Assembly: GCF_010093595.1 (NCBI RefSeq)
Contig: NW_022985443.1
Location: forward strand, 892,928-956,927
Source: Mytilinidion resinicola
Lineage: Eukaryota; Ascomycota; Dothideomycetes; Mytilinidiales; Mytilinidiaceae
DNA: 64,000 nt
Direction: 5' to 3'
Below are positions 1-10,856 of the stretch, one piece after another. The number at the start of each line of letters is the position of its first letter. Position 1 is the stretch's first letter. The translations under genes and the position numbers were made by a program. Below the pieces are notes generated by a model, which searched no databases, had not been told where the DNA came from, and saw only the letters and a list, made by a program, of their open reading frames with translations.

Positions 1-494
1 GCGCGCTTCTTCAGAGCCCAACGACGCTCATCCACGAACAATGTGCCTGGGCCCACCACAAAGAGCTCGAGTCGAACGTGCTATAGATGAAAGAAGTATA
101 TCCTCCGACGACACTGTACGCGCCGAAAATCAAATCGACAGTACGGATGCCTGAAGGCGCTCACCTAGACCCCACCCTGTATTAACAGCCTCGAATGCTC
201 GGGGCTTCCTTCTAAGGCATCTAAGGCGTTATGGGCCTCGAACGCCTTTTATACCTCGAGGGCGAAGGATTCCAGCACCTAGGAGACCCTTGCCCGCAAT
301 CCGGAATCAATCGGCTCCAAGTTCTAGTCCCCAGCCTGCTCAAGGGGGCCCTCTTTCACACCTAGGAGTTCAAGGCCCTCTAAGGACTCAGGCTCTCACA
401 GTATTCAATTTGCTCGCAGCGCCTTCATCCAATGTTGCATTTCACGTTCTAAGTTTCTTTAGCAATCTTTAAGCCAGTTCTAACATTCAACTAG
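1..494. other. No gene seen; sequence upstream of the low-complexity gene
   Basis: I see no supported exon here. Positions 181-400 carry scattered repeats of a motif resembling ctcga plus ctaagg. The last 15 bases have a good branch point (ctaac) and a TAG acceptor feeding the exon at 495. The 5' exons of that gene must therefore lie upstream, be lost, or sit beyond an insertion. I could not find a matching donor or start codon in this stretch. Confidence 0.4.
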
Positions 495-1240
495 GGCCAA
501 TATCAACCACCAGGACAGTACAATGCTCCGCACAGTGGCCACACCAGCCCACCTGCAGGCCAATACCACTCTCCACCTCCGCATGGTCAGCCATCCTACG
601 GAGCTCCAGCTCCTTCCTACGGCGCACCAGGTGCACACGACCAATACGGTACGCAGCAGCACGGCGCCCCTTCGGGGCAGTATAACCCCCCAGGCCAACA
701 CGGAGCTCCAGGCCAGTACAATCCACCCGGTCAGCACGGCCAGCACGAACAGTATGGCTCCCAGCACGGGACGCCAGGCCAATACCCCCCGCCAGGCCAA
801 TCGCCCTACGGTGCCCCGAACCCATCGTATGGAGGCGGGAATAACCAGTACCCCCCGCCACCAGGGCAATACAACCCAGGAGGCCAGTCGCATGACCAGT
901 ACGGCCACGGAGGTCACGGTTCTCCTCCGCCTCAGCAGCAGTATGGCCAGGGAGGCCATGGCGCTCCGCCATCTCAGCAGTACGGCCACGAAGGTCATGG
1001 TGCTCCACCGCCTCAGCAGCAGTATGGCCAGGGCTATGGAGATCAGGGCCATCAGCAGCCGGGCCAGTACGGCCAGGGTGGGTATCCAGGACAGGGCGCG
1101 CATGGTCAGCAACAACAGCAGCATGGTGGCCAGCCAGGTGGGTATGGCAGTCATACACCGCAGCCGCCGCAGCCAGGTATGTGATCTCTAACAGTCGATC
1201 AGATGATCATCTTAAGGACTGACACTCTGTAGGATGGTAA
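495..1240 (+). CDS. C-terminal part of a Gly/Pro/Gln/Tyr-rich low-complexity protein (5' end not found)
   Basis: From 495 the plus strand reads as about 227 codons rich in Gly, Pro, Gln, Tyr and His, built of loose repeats such as GQYNPPGQHG, QQQYGQG and GHGAPP. The frame is closed upstream by TAG at 492-494, which doubles as a splice acceptor preceded by ctaac, so this is an internal or last exon. A 56-bp GT-AG intron at 1177-1232 (gtatgt start) joins a tiny last exon that ends in Pro-Gly-Trp and a stop at 1238-1240. Such Q/G/Y-rich tails occur in prion-like, RNA-binding and penta-EF-hand proteins, but no folded domain is visible, so I assign no function. Long open frames on the opposite strand here follow from the repeat composition. 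The truncated 5' side may mean a broken gene. Confidence 0.55.
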
Positions 1241-1932
1241 TGCGGTATTGATGGTCAGTTGTTGCTGTGAGCGATTCGGTTTAAGCATGAACATAGGCAT
1301 GATGGTTGCGATTGGGATTGGGATGCTTCTGCCTCTGAAGGGGGTGGTTATCTATGACTCTGCTTTCTGCATTTTGCTTATGTTTCATACCATTGAAATT
1401 TCAGAAATTGGCGATGGAGTGGAGATGAGGCTCTTACTTTCTTGTCGAGATTATGCAGCAACGGTGATTGGTTGTCTAGATCGTGCAGCTCAATCCAATT
1501 CCATTCAATTCATTTCGGGACTTCTTTGCGTTATTTTCCCGGTGAGAGTCGAGCTAAACCATTACACGGCATGCGGAGAAGATGCAGACGACACACGCAC
1601 ATCTCAAAGGCATCATCTATAGCAGGTAAGGGAGGAGTCCCGTGCTTCATACGCAATAGTCTAAGCTATTCAGAGTAAATCTTCGATCTGGAAATCGTAT
1701 AATCCAGAGTTGCTCAGGATAAAAACAAATTTTAGTCTTTATATGGCTATGGGCTACCTCTGACTCTGTTAAAGGTGTATTAAGTTATTTTATCTCGTTC
1801 AACGAATGATTGTATACATAGAAAAGCGCATCTAACGCAATGAGCACACTTTTGCCTGCAATATACGCTCTGTATATCACCCTTGCAAAAGATATCCCAT
1901 GTCGGATATGGTGTCATTGTTATTAAGAGAAA
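1241..1932. other. Intergenic, likely 3' UTRs of two convergent genes
   Basis: The region lies between the ends of the low-complexity gene (plus) and the dehydrogenase (minus). Short open frames at 1248-1678 have no family features. Nothing else is seen. Confidence 0.5.
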
Positions 1933-2991
1933 TCAGATGTTCGACGAGATGCCTGGTTGGATCATTTCCAGCTGCTTGAGAAGCTCGTTGAAAAACTTCT
2001 TCTGTACCTGTTTACCCCAATCTCTAGTGACGTGGCGCGCAGGACTGTAGAAGAAGTCAGGAGAAGGTAACGTAACAAGAGGGCATGGAACTACTTACGT
2101 CTCGACATGGCAGTCGGACAGATACTGGCCATTGGTTTCTGGACCTGCCAACAACCCATGAACCAGAACGCGACTGCCTTCTTCAGTGGAGCGGGCTAAG
2201 AGCTTCTCCGCAACTCTAAAGCCGCGGCTTCCTTGGGCCTCGCGTGCCAGGTTCGACTTGCAGAAGCTGGGGTTCGGCGTGTTGATGATGCATAATCCCT
2301 TTCCAGAAGCGCTGGACCGCTCGGCGAACTCGCGCACTGCGTAGATGACGAGCAACTTGCTCAGAGGGTATCGACCACCCATATTGGCTTTCTCAGGATC
2401 GTTTAGCCGGCCGATGATGCTTGGGTTGGTAGGTTCGAGCTCTGCTAGCGGGACTATGTAATGTAACGCGCTGTTAGGGATCACAAAGCGGCAGGCATAT
2501 CCTGTCTGCTGCACGGATTCGCGCATCTTCGGTAGGAGCAGCAGATACAACAAGAAGGTACTGATGACGTTGACATTCAGAGTCTTTTCGTTGCCTTCAC
2601 TCAGACTGAAATGCTCAGTCATGATTCCAGCATTGGCTAACACGCCATCAAGGCGTGGAAGCTGAGAGGCACGAGCCGCGAAAGTCTTGATGGAATCGTA
2701 GCTGTCCATGTCGATGGGCCAGACTTCAATAGACGAGTCTGGTTGACCGGTCAATTTGAGAAGCTTTTTCCTTGCCTCGTCGCCTTTGGCTGGAGTGCGC
2801 ACTGCCATAATCAACTTTCCCACCCCCAGTCGTGATAAGTGAGCGCTGGCTTCGAATCCAAGGCCGGTGTTGGCGCCAGTCACAATAATCGTGTGATTTG
2901 ACAGCTCTGAAGATTTTGGGACGGGGAGCTTCACGAAAAGATTTGACACAAGAACTGAACGAACCCCATGGAGGGCTGAGAGGGTAGACAT
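1933..2991 (-). CDS. Short-chain dehydrogenase/reductase (retinol dehydrogenase-like)
   Basis: Predicted 334-aa NAD(P)-dependent oxidoreductase of the classical SDR fold. It has the cofactor loop TGANTGLG near residue 40, the ANAG motif, a catalytic Ser in a NSALHY context and the YPLSK (YxxxK) catalytic pair. Two exons run 2991-2099 and 2044-1933, with a 54-bp intron starting gtaagt and ending ctacag. Without the second exon the protein would stop at DCHVET. With it, the family-typical tail (Asp-Trp-Gly-Lys then amphipathic helix, ending ISSNI) is restored. It is divergent from the Zn2Cys6 regulator at 3333 with a 341-bp shared promoter, so joint regulation is plausible (inference). The substrate cannot be told from sequence. 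Confidence 0.88.
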
Positions 2992-3332
2992 TGAAGCTTG
3001 TAGTTTTCTTGGAGACGGTTCTTGTTGCTGAAAGTACGAGAGCGGATTTGGATTGAGAGGTGGAGGAGAAACATGCTGAATGCTAGGGAACTATTTTATA
3101 TTTACCTTGCCTCACTAAGGGGCCACAGTGAGCATCTCCACTTGACCGGCTTTAATATGTCCTTTGGTTAGGCGCACGTTGTGTAAAAGCTTGGAGAGGG
3201 ACTGGAGGGCGCTGATTGGGTCGGGGATAGCACGCTGCCCCTTGTTCGCCAGCGGGGTTAATACCTCCGCGCCTCCTACTCACCACCAGCTCGCATAACA
3301 TCCCCGGCCCACGGTGGTTTGTTTACGCTTAT
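2992..3332. promoter_or_regulatory. Shared divergent promoter between SDR and Zn2Cys6 regulator
   Basis: These 341 bases separate the two start codons. Both 5' UTRs and promoters must fit here. There is an AT-rich tattttatatttacc stretch near 3091 on the SDR side. No specific CGG-triplet operator is convincing by eye. Confidence 0.45.
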
Positions 3333-5685
3333 ATGGCGACCATGGATGCCGGCTCTAGGAAGACGGAAAAACGAAATCGGCCACCTGTTTCCTGCGAGCC
3401 ATGCCGGACTCGAAAGTATGCTATATTCTCATCCCCCTCGATATCACGGCGAGCACATGCTCACATACATATCTGTAGGTTGAAGTGTAATCGCCGTTTA
3501 CCATGCGATGCTTGCACGAGGCGGAGCAGGTCTTCACTTTGTAACTACGCGACCAATGCCAATCGAAACAAACCTGAACCGTCCAAAGGCCGCGATTTAA
3601 AAGACAGACTGAGTACCCTTGAGAATTTGGTGTCTTCCTTTCTGTCGGCCGATGCCGTTATCCAGCCTGGGCTACTTACCGAAAGCGAGGTCACCACAGC
3701 AGACAGTGGATTTGTCGCATCATCAGCCGAACAGTATAACAGGCCCACAGAGCAGAGTTCAACTTTGAGCAGCTCAAGTGGAGGAGAAGATACACTAACC
3801 CCAGAGACACCTCATATTCAGCAGACCGGAAATGGTCAAGTGAACTACATCGATCCCAGCCATTGGCTATCCATTTTGGACGACATTAAAGAAGTCCGAG
3901 AGCATTTATCCATATCAAATCAGCCTATATCACGGAATGGGATAGGTTTTGACGTGGATCTCGCGGTATCGGACGCCGGTTTTCTATTTAGTTCAGACCA
4001 GAACCCGAGCTTTGACGAGATCACACGATCATTGCCATCTCAACCCATATGCGATATGTTGCTCTCTTGGTATTTCAATTCCCGGTTCATGGTTCTGGGT
4101 AAGAAAAAACATCCAACGTCAGCTGAAATAGGTCACTAACCCAAACTCCTGCCTAGGTATTATACATCCAACCAAATTTCAAGATGAAGTAAATCTCCCA
4201 CGCATAGTAATCAAGCAGCCGTGACTCACAGAGTGTCTATAGTACGCAACGTTTTGGGAGTCACCGTTGACAGCACCACCGCTCTGGGTGGCCCTTTTGT
4301 TCTCTGTTCTCAGTGTCACAGTAAGCCTACGCCGGATATCGAGCATAACAGAGCCCGATGGTTCGATACCTCCAATAACGATATTGCAACAAAGAACGGT
4401 GCAATGTCTCGTTCTCGGGCGATATGCTACTGCCAACGCATACGCACTGGAGGCATTTCTACTTCATCTCCAGAGCTGTTACTTCAGCAACGACAGTGTC
4501 TCGGTCGATCCATGGTTCGAGATGGGCACCATTATAAGGTTAGCATTTCGCATGGGCTATCATCGTGATCCAAGCAGCCTGGCTGGTATCACTGCGTTCG
4601 ACGGCGAGATGCGGCGTCGAGTCTGGCTTAACATATTCCAACTGGACGCATTGATATCTTTTCAAATGGGGTTCCCAAGTATGATACCTACGGAATTCTG
4701 CGACACTGAGGTCCCTCGCAATTTGGAGTACTCCGATCTCTTCGTTGACATGACAGTACTGCCACCATCGAGGCCCCCTTCCGAGAACACACCTGTTCGT
4801 TACACTATTGTCAAATCTGGCGTCATGGGAGTCTTCAAGAAGATCGTAGCGCATACACAGTCACTCTCAGTGCCAGCTTACGACAAAACAATAGCGCTAG
4901 ACACTGAAATGAACCAATTATACAGTACAATCCCGGAGTCTTTGAAGCGGCGAGATGTCAATCGCTCCTTTATAGACCACTCTTGTCTCATATGGGAACG
5001 TTGCACAATAGAGGTCCTCTACCTAAAGGGACTTATCGTCCTTCATCGACGATACATCAGTTACGAGCTGCAAAACCCTAGACATGAACCCTCACGACGT
5101 GCTTGCGTTGAAGCAGCCCTGGATATGCTTTATCGCCAAGCAGATTTGCACAAAGCGTGTGAGCCCGGTGGGCGGCTATACGAGGACCGGTGGATGATCG
5201 TTTCACTGCCCGTGCATGATTTTCTTTTGGCCGCTATGGTGGTCTGTTTGGATCTATCTGTCCGCATGCGCTCCCGAATGGCAGCCTCAAGAGAAGGAAG
5301 GGATTATCAACAGCTTGCTGGCAGAGAGTATCAAGCCCTCCAGACGTCTCAACGAATATGGGCCGTCAACAGTGCAGCTTCTCCTGAGGCGCACATTGCA
5401 GCACTCGCCCTTGATCTGATGCTCAAAAAGGTGGCTGCGAATGACGTTGGTCTTTTTTTCGTGAACGATGTTTCGTCTGGGAATACGGATCCGGATCCAA
5501 TTGTCGATTCAGAACTGCCATACGCGGATATCATGTCGCAAATGATCGACGGATCGGAGAGCATCGACTGGGTAAGTTCACAAGAACTGGAGTATGCCAA
5601 CTAGCCTTCTGATCAAAATTAATAGGGCCTATTGGACCGGTATCTCCAAAATATGGATACGGACCCAGATGCCGCGGTTCAGTGA
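3333..5685 (+). CDS. Zn2Cys6 fungal transcription factor
   Basis: Predicted 707-aa nuclear regulator. The binuclear zinc cluster lies near residues 20-50 (CEPCRTRK, then LKCNRRLPCDAC, spacing C-x2-C-x6-C-x5-C-x2-C-x8-C) and is split by intron 1. The central part has the fungal middle-homology region, with hallmarks DPWFEMGTIIRLAFRMGYHR and RRRVWLNIFQLD. Five exons: 3333-3415, 3479-4098, 4157-4188, 4243-5571 and 5626-5685. All introns are 54-63 bp with GT-AG ends and all phases close. The last exon replaces a short read-through end and gives a stop at 5683. A second ATG lies nine bases downstream. The family binds CGG-containing sites, often near co-regulated genes. The divergent SDR is the obvious candidate target (inference). 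Confidence 0.9.
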
Positions 5686-8600
5686 TTTCTGTATTGGTGC
5701 ACACACTGGAATGCGCTTCTAGGACTGTAAATCCACCATCACCGCGATCATACGACAGGAAATCCCCCAACTAAGGACCTGAACCCAGATTAAGAGCTAT
5801 CACGGTCAAATATCGAGGAATGAACCTCGACCCTCGTTGATGTCGGCATCGCTCAGTTGCCTAATAACCCTCATGCTGGCGATAATGACCTCCCTTATCA
5901 TAGATCTGTCAGCGCGCACCTACGGCTCCTGGAAAAATGCCGATGCGTCGTCCCCAATCAACCTACAGATGCTGCTCCCCTACCCCAACTGCTTAAACTT
6001 TCTATACCAACACTCCCTCATCCTGCTCTCCACGCCCGGACCATTCTTGTCTCTGAAGAGAATCCGTCCCAAATCACTGCATCACTGCACTCACAGCCTA
6101 GTAATCCACCAGCCATCGAGCCCGTCTTCAGCTCCGTCAACGAAGATCTAGGTATGATTAATTCCCTCTGCGCGCATTGCTCAAAGGGGCAGGCAGGCTT
6201 TCATGCCAAACATGTCCGAAGAGACGGCAAAGCGCAAGGTTCGAATGGGACTGTTGGCAGTACCGCAGCGCTCGCTGGTGGAGGCTTGTACATACTCAGC
6301 TTTCAAAAGTGCACATAGAGTTTAGCTAGTGAAATTAAGTCTTGCCCCCTAAGAGTTACTTCCGCGTGACAAGCAAGCATCGCTCACATCAGCAGCACCT
6401 TCATCCCACCACAACCTCTTCTAAACCCCCCCCCCCCCCCCCCCAAGGCCTCGAGGGCTATCCTAAGCGAAGAGAACGGCGTTTCACAGCCAAAGCCACC
6501 GTCAGCGCTAGCTTTGGAAGAGCAAGGAGTAAGGAGCAACATCCAACTCGAACCCTGGGAACGGCGCAACGCCAAAAGCGCCCCCGGATATGGAACTGAA
6601 GCGATGCTATCTGGGAGAAGGGGCTGCGGACCAGACGCCCTATTTGGTTGGATAATGGGCTTAGATAGGAGATCAGGTGGGGGGTTTTGGTACACGGCGT
6701 GGCTCTAGGAGGGGAAATGGCAGTAAAAGTAACAAAGCTGGATTGTGATAGTGCTTGAAAGGCAGATAGGGTGGGGGGTGGAGGGGGAGTTGGAGGTACG
6801 ATGCGCGACGCTTGAGGTGTTGGCGGAAAGGGGTGTAAATGTTGACCAGAGTTACGGATTGGAGTGGCGTGTTTTTAGAATTGTAGACAGCGCATGGTTT
6901 TGAAAGTCATCGGTAGTAGCAGCTCATGCTATATAGCACGCAGCGTCTAATTACTCATGTTAACAAGAGCTACGGATCGAGCTGTGGCGATGTTGCAATT
7001 GTGGGACAGCGCGTGGTTCTAAATTACACCTGTAAGTAGCAAGGCTATGCTATAGCACATAGCGTTCAACAATATTAACAAGAGTCACGGATCGAACCAC
7101 TTGGACAGATTAATGATATAAAGGTAGGTTAGGGGTTGGGTGGTTTCAAGAGAGACACACACACACTACAACCCTTAATAGATCTACGCAATGGTCTACA
7201 TAGCTAGCAGGCAGATATATCCCCTACCAACCTCACTCACCATCATTCTTTCCACCCCAGCCTCTCCATCCTCGCCCTTACTAAACCACATTTCCAAAAC
7301 CCTGAACGTCCCTATATCATCCCCTAACCTTACCATCCCCTATATGTGTTAATCCATCACCCTACGGACCCCAAAGATCCACCCACCAACAAACCCGCCC
7401 AACCATCCCCTCCCACCTTCCACCTCCTCTCCACCGCCGATCCATGACACCACCCCCCCGGCGATCCAGACCCTTCCCAGACCCTCCAGTCGTCAATCAC
7501 CGGGAACAGCAATCGCACTCCATCCCGCATCACCAAAAACCCAAGCCTCCACCATCTCAGCAGTGCTAACATACCACCGCGATCCAAGCATCCAAGGCCC
7601 CCCCCAAAAAGCCGCCGCCGACAATAACCTCCTTTCGCAACGGGGGGGGGGAACGCTCTGACGGGGGGCAAGGGGGGTGTGGTTGTGGAGAGTGGCCACG
7701 TCGGTCACCAACCCCCCCTCCCCCCGGTCTCCGTCGGACGAGGATTATCCCGCCATATCCGTTAGCAGCGGTGAGATCGATGGCGAGCGGGCAGGATCGT
7801 CGTCGGCCTTGGATGCGACGGGGCTGGGATTCGGGGAAGGGGCGATCGTGACGGATTTTCGGTGGGAGCCGGGGAATGTGATGAATGGAGGGATTATTTG
7901 TGGGAGAGGGTGTTTTGGATTTTGGGAGGGAGTTCGGGGGGGGGGATGTATGTGGGGACGGGAATGGAGCGGGATGACGACGAAAGTGTGGGTAGTTGGA
8001 CGTGGAAATATGAGTTATCTACAAGGAGAAATGTGAGTAGGAGGAAGACGTATAGTTAAAGGGATGCAGAAATGTAAGTAGAAGTAGAAATGGAGGAACT
8101 TGCCACTACGCAATGCCGTAGAACATGAAAGCCAACATACGGTGAAATTGCGGGACTATCAGGACGAACGCGGTTGTTTTCGTAAGATACTTTCGCAAGT
8201 ACCCAAAGTGTACCCTTAGCTTGACCCTAAAGCGGCTTCTCTGGCCCTCATTAATCAATCACAATCACAATCACAATCACCAAATCATCAGGAGCAATTT
8301 ATGAGTGGGTAAATCTAGGTCTTCAATTCCAAAGATCCCCAGATACGAGTCTCGGCTGCTTTGATCAATCCCCCTATCCCTGGTCCATTTTCCACTTGCG
8401 CAAGAAACGTGAACGCCGCACAACAGAAACAAATAGAAAAAGGAGGACACCGCTATCAGTTTCTCCATCCATGAAACCCTCATATCCATCCCATACTTCG
8501 TACAAGTGCTGTAACAACTACACGAAGAAATGCTTTGTTGAAAAATAATGTCAGATCCATCTTGTCCCCCTTGGTGCCATTCTTGAAAACCCACGCTCAT

Positions 8601-8903
8601 GCATATGCCCATTGAACAACAACGAAAAGTCAATTTCTCCCGCGATCCCATTGCTCCCAGTAACCCAGATAAGAATATCCGTTTATGAAAGCCCGAATAG
8701 GTGGAAAAATCAACTTTAGAAGGGGATAGTGTATGAGCGCCGTCAAGGAGAAGGAGAATAAAAGGAGGTAAGACGGGGGTATATCTAAAGCTACAGGGTG
8801 GGAGAAGATAAGTTTGTTTGGGGAAAAGCAATCCTTTTTTCAAAAGTCGCTCAAGGGAAAAGAAAAGCAAGTGGAAAAGGGAAGATCGATCGCAGCAGCC
8901 GGA
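5686..8903. other. 3.2 kb without a convincing gene; strand-biased, repeat-containing
   Basis: Open frames at 5837-6318 on plus (up to 153 codons) lack conserved features and start poorly. They could be a decayed exon. A run of 18 C begins near 6427. Positions 6841-7190 hold a diverged tandem repeat, listed separately. From about 7200 to 7980 the strand composition flips from C-rich to G-rich, giving spurious open frames. A plus-strand stretch around 7730-7910 reads somewhat protein-like but has no recognisable family. Positions 8255-8280 contain about four copies of cacaat. The 8277-8900 part is probably the 3' UTR of the kinase. Confidence 0.4.
6841..7190. repeat. Diverged tandem repeat, about 118-bp unit, three copies
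   Basis: Three copies begin at about 6841, 6959 and 7074 with gttgaccagagttacggat, gttaacaagagctacggat and attaacaagagtcacggat. The inner parts align too: gacagcgcatggtt with gacagcgcgtggtt, and ctcatgctatatagcac with ggctatgctatagcac. The copies have diverged, so the array is old. The third copy is incomplete. No open frame is shared by all units. Confidence 0.7.
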
Positions 8904-10856
8904 CTACAAGTGGAGGTCATGCCAACCTCCAACCCACTCTAAATCGCCAACGTCATCGGTAGAAAAATTTGGATGCTGACGCCAGTCTCGCGAAGCACTC
9001 CACGGCTCCTTCTGCTCCCAGATGCCGCTGTCATTGGCGTGGTTCTGGCCAAAGTTGAGATGGCGCCTCCAGCTGCTTGCCCGAATTCGCTTCGTGGCAG
9101 GCTGAGGAGACTTTTGGGCCTTCTGCGGCGTCTGTTGAGCTCGCCTGCGATCACCCAACGCGGCCCATTTGTCCATGATGGTACGCTTCGATGGAGGAGA
9201 GTAGCGAGGGGCAGGCGTGTGGTCTTCGAAGACGAAGCCGGTGTGCTCGCTGATTCGGTCGTCCACGTGGTGTTTGCGTTCGGGAGTGCGGTTCCTGCTG
9301 TTGTTGGCGGTAGCAGGGTTCTTGACCTCGGTGAGACCACCACGGGGAGTCGAGACGCCTGATTCACTTTCGAAGTGATCCCAAGCCTTCTCTTTCTTGA
9401 AGCCTCCCTTACGCTCAAACGTATTTTCGACCTCAGCTACCGCGTGATGAGCCTCCTCTTCCTCGTCCCAGAGATCACTCCAGCTCTTAGAAATAAGATC
9501 TCTCTTCTTTCCAAAGACCGTAGACATGCTCGGGATAGGTCTGGCAGCCGTAATAGGCATTGACCCAGAAATAGGCACAGGCTTAGAACGTTGGACCTTG
9601 ATTGGCTCGGGCTGGGCGTTGCCATAAGACTTGAAAGACAGACCCAAACCAGAATCAACAAACGAGACAGTAGAAGCGGTGTCCGGCTTGACATCGTACC
9701 AGTCCTGAGATTGTTCCGAGGAAGAGAACAGATCCTCCGAATACGTCTCCGTATCAGGAATTGCGGAAAGCTGGCGGAGCTGCTGCGGCGGGGACAAGGC
9801 AAGAGCCTTGGCCCAAGGGAACGAGCCGTCATTGTTGAGCTGAGCAGTGGAGACGGACGGGGTGCGGAGGGGTTCGCGGTTGGCACTCGCAATGACAGTC
9901 TCGCGCTCCTCAGTGCAGAACTCATCGAGGGACTCGTCATCAGTGGTGAAGCTGAGGACGCGTTCGAGTGCTTCTTTGACCATAGACAGAGATCGCTTCT
10001 CGGGGTCGATTGCCATGCAATGAATCAGCACCTCGAAGGTGTCCTGAGACATGTTTGGAAACACGTCGAAGAGTGTTTGCTTGTCGAGAGCGAAGTCTGC
10101 GTACAGCGGGTCCGAGGTGGCAGGCACAGCAAACGGGTTACGAGAGAACAAGACGTTCAGCAGGCAGATACCGATGGCCCAGATGTCTGCCTTCGCGGTC
10201 GAGTAGCCGAAATTGGAAGGGTCGTACTGCTCGGGAGCCATGTAGCGGTCGCTGCCTACGGCTGCCTCAAAAGACCAGGCGTCCTTGGTGGCAAGACCAA
10301 AGTCGCCAAGCTTCATCTCGCCGTACTGGTTGAGAAAGATGTTCTCAGGCTTGATGTCACGGTGGTAGATGCCTTTCGAATGCATGTGCTCAACAGCGTC
10401 GACCAGCTGGAGCATGAAGTCTCGAACGTGTTGGGTCTGGAGGGGTCCCTTGCCAAGGCGGATGGCTTCATAGAGGTCGCCATTCGAGCAGAATTCCAGG
10501 ACGAGGTAGATGTGATTCTTGGTCTCGAAGGAGTGAATCAGGTTGACGATGTTTGGATGAGATCCGATGCGGAGGTGGATGTCAAGTTCCTCAGATTTGT
10601 CGTCAACAGCGAACATGGAGCAGTCGTTCGCTCCCGCAGTCTTGGTGAGGCACTTGATGGCTACAATATCTCCGGTCCAGAGGTCCTTCGCCTGGAAGAC
10701 CATGCCGAAGGAGCCATGATTAAGGGGTGCGATGGTTTCGAATCGTCCATCCAGTACAACGCCTTCAAACAACTGATTACGCATGCAATCCATGGATACC
10801 GACGTAGAAGGGATGGTGGAACTGCCGAGAGGGTCCGAAGACGGGTCCGAGGGCAA
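8904..10856 (-). CDS. Ran1/Sks1-type serine/threonine protein kinase
   Basis: Single-exon 650-aa protein kinase. The catalytic domain covers about residues 38-310. It has a glycine loop NHGSFGMV, catalytic Lys68 in VAIK, a loop YHRDIKPEN with Asp167, Lys169 and Asn172, DFG at 185-187, APE at 207-209, and ADIWAIGICLLN in subdomain IX. The loop sequence and the short kinase domain followed by a long, Ser/Pro-rich, probably disordered tail match the fungal Ran1/Pat1-Ksp1-Sks1-Vhs1 group. That group controls meiotic entry, nutrient response or filamentation in yeasts. The tail ends in a Trp-rich segment (DLEWVGGWHDLHL). The first ATG gives a sensible N-terminus; a second in-frame Met lies 21 codons later. 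The long plus-strand open frame at 9591-10946 is antisense to this gene. The upstream intergenic region is unusually long, which suggests complex control (inference). Confidence 0.9.
   Translation of the reverse strand: MPSDPSSDPLGSSTIPSTSVSMDCMRNQLFEGVVLDGRFETIAPLNHGSFGMVFQAKDLWTGDIVAIKCLTKTAGANDCSMFAVDDKSEELDIHLRIGSHPNIVNLIHSFETKNHIYLVLEFCSNGDLYEAIRLGKGPLQTQHVRDFMLQLVDAVEHMHSKGIYHRDIKPENIFLNQYGEMKLGDFGLATKDAWSFEAAVGSDRYMAPEQYDPSNFGYSTAKADIWAIGICLLNVLFSRNPFAVPATSDPLYADFALDKQTLFDVFPNMSQDTFEVLIHCMAIDPEKRSLSMVKEALERVLSFTTDDESLDEFCTEERETVIASANREPLRTPSVSTAQLNNDGSFPWAKALALSPPQQLRQLSAIPDTETYSEDLFSSSEQSQDWYDVKPDTASTVSFVDSGLGLSFKSYGNAQPEPIKVQRSKPVPISGSMPITAARPIPSMSTVFGKKRDLISKSWSDLWDEEEEAHHAVAEVENTFERKGGFKKEKAWDHFESESGVSTPRGGLTEVKNPATANNSRNRTPERKHHVDDRISEHTGFVFEDHTPAPRYSPPSKRTIMDKWAALGDRRRAQQTPQKAQKSPQPATKRIRASSWRRHLNFGQNHANDSGIWEQKEPWSASRDWRQHPNFSTDDVGDLEWVGGWHDLHL

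Noticed and set aside
480..1158. Open minus-strand frames of about 223 codons opposite the low-complexity exon
   Set aside because: They arise from the repeat composition of the plus-strand coding sequence; the residues are Leu/Arg/Val- or His/Gly-skewed with no motif.
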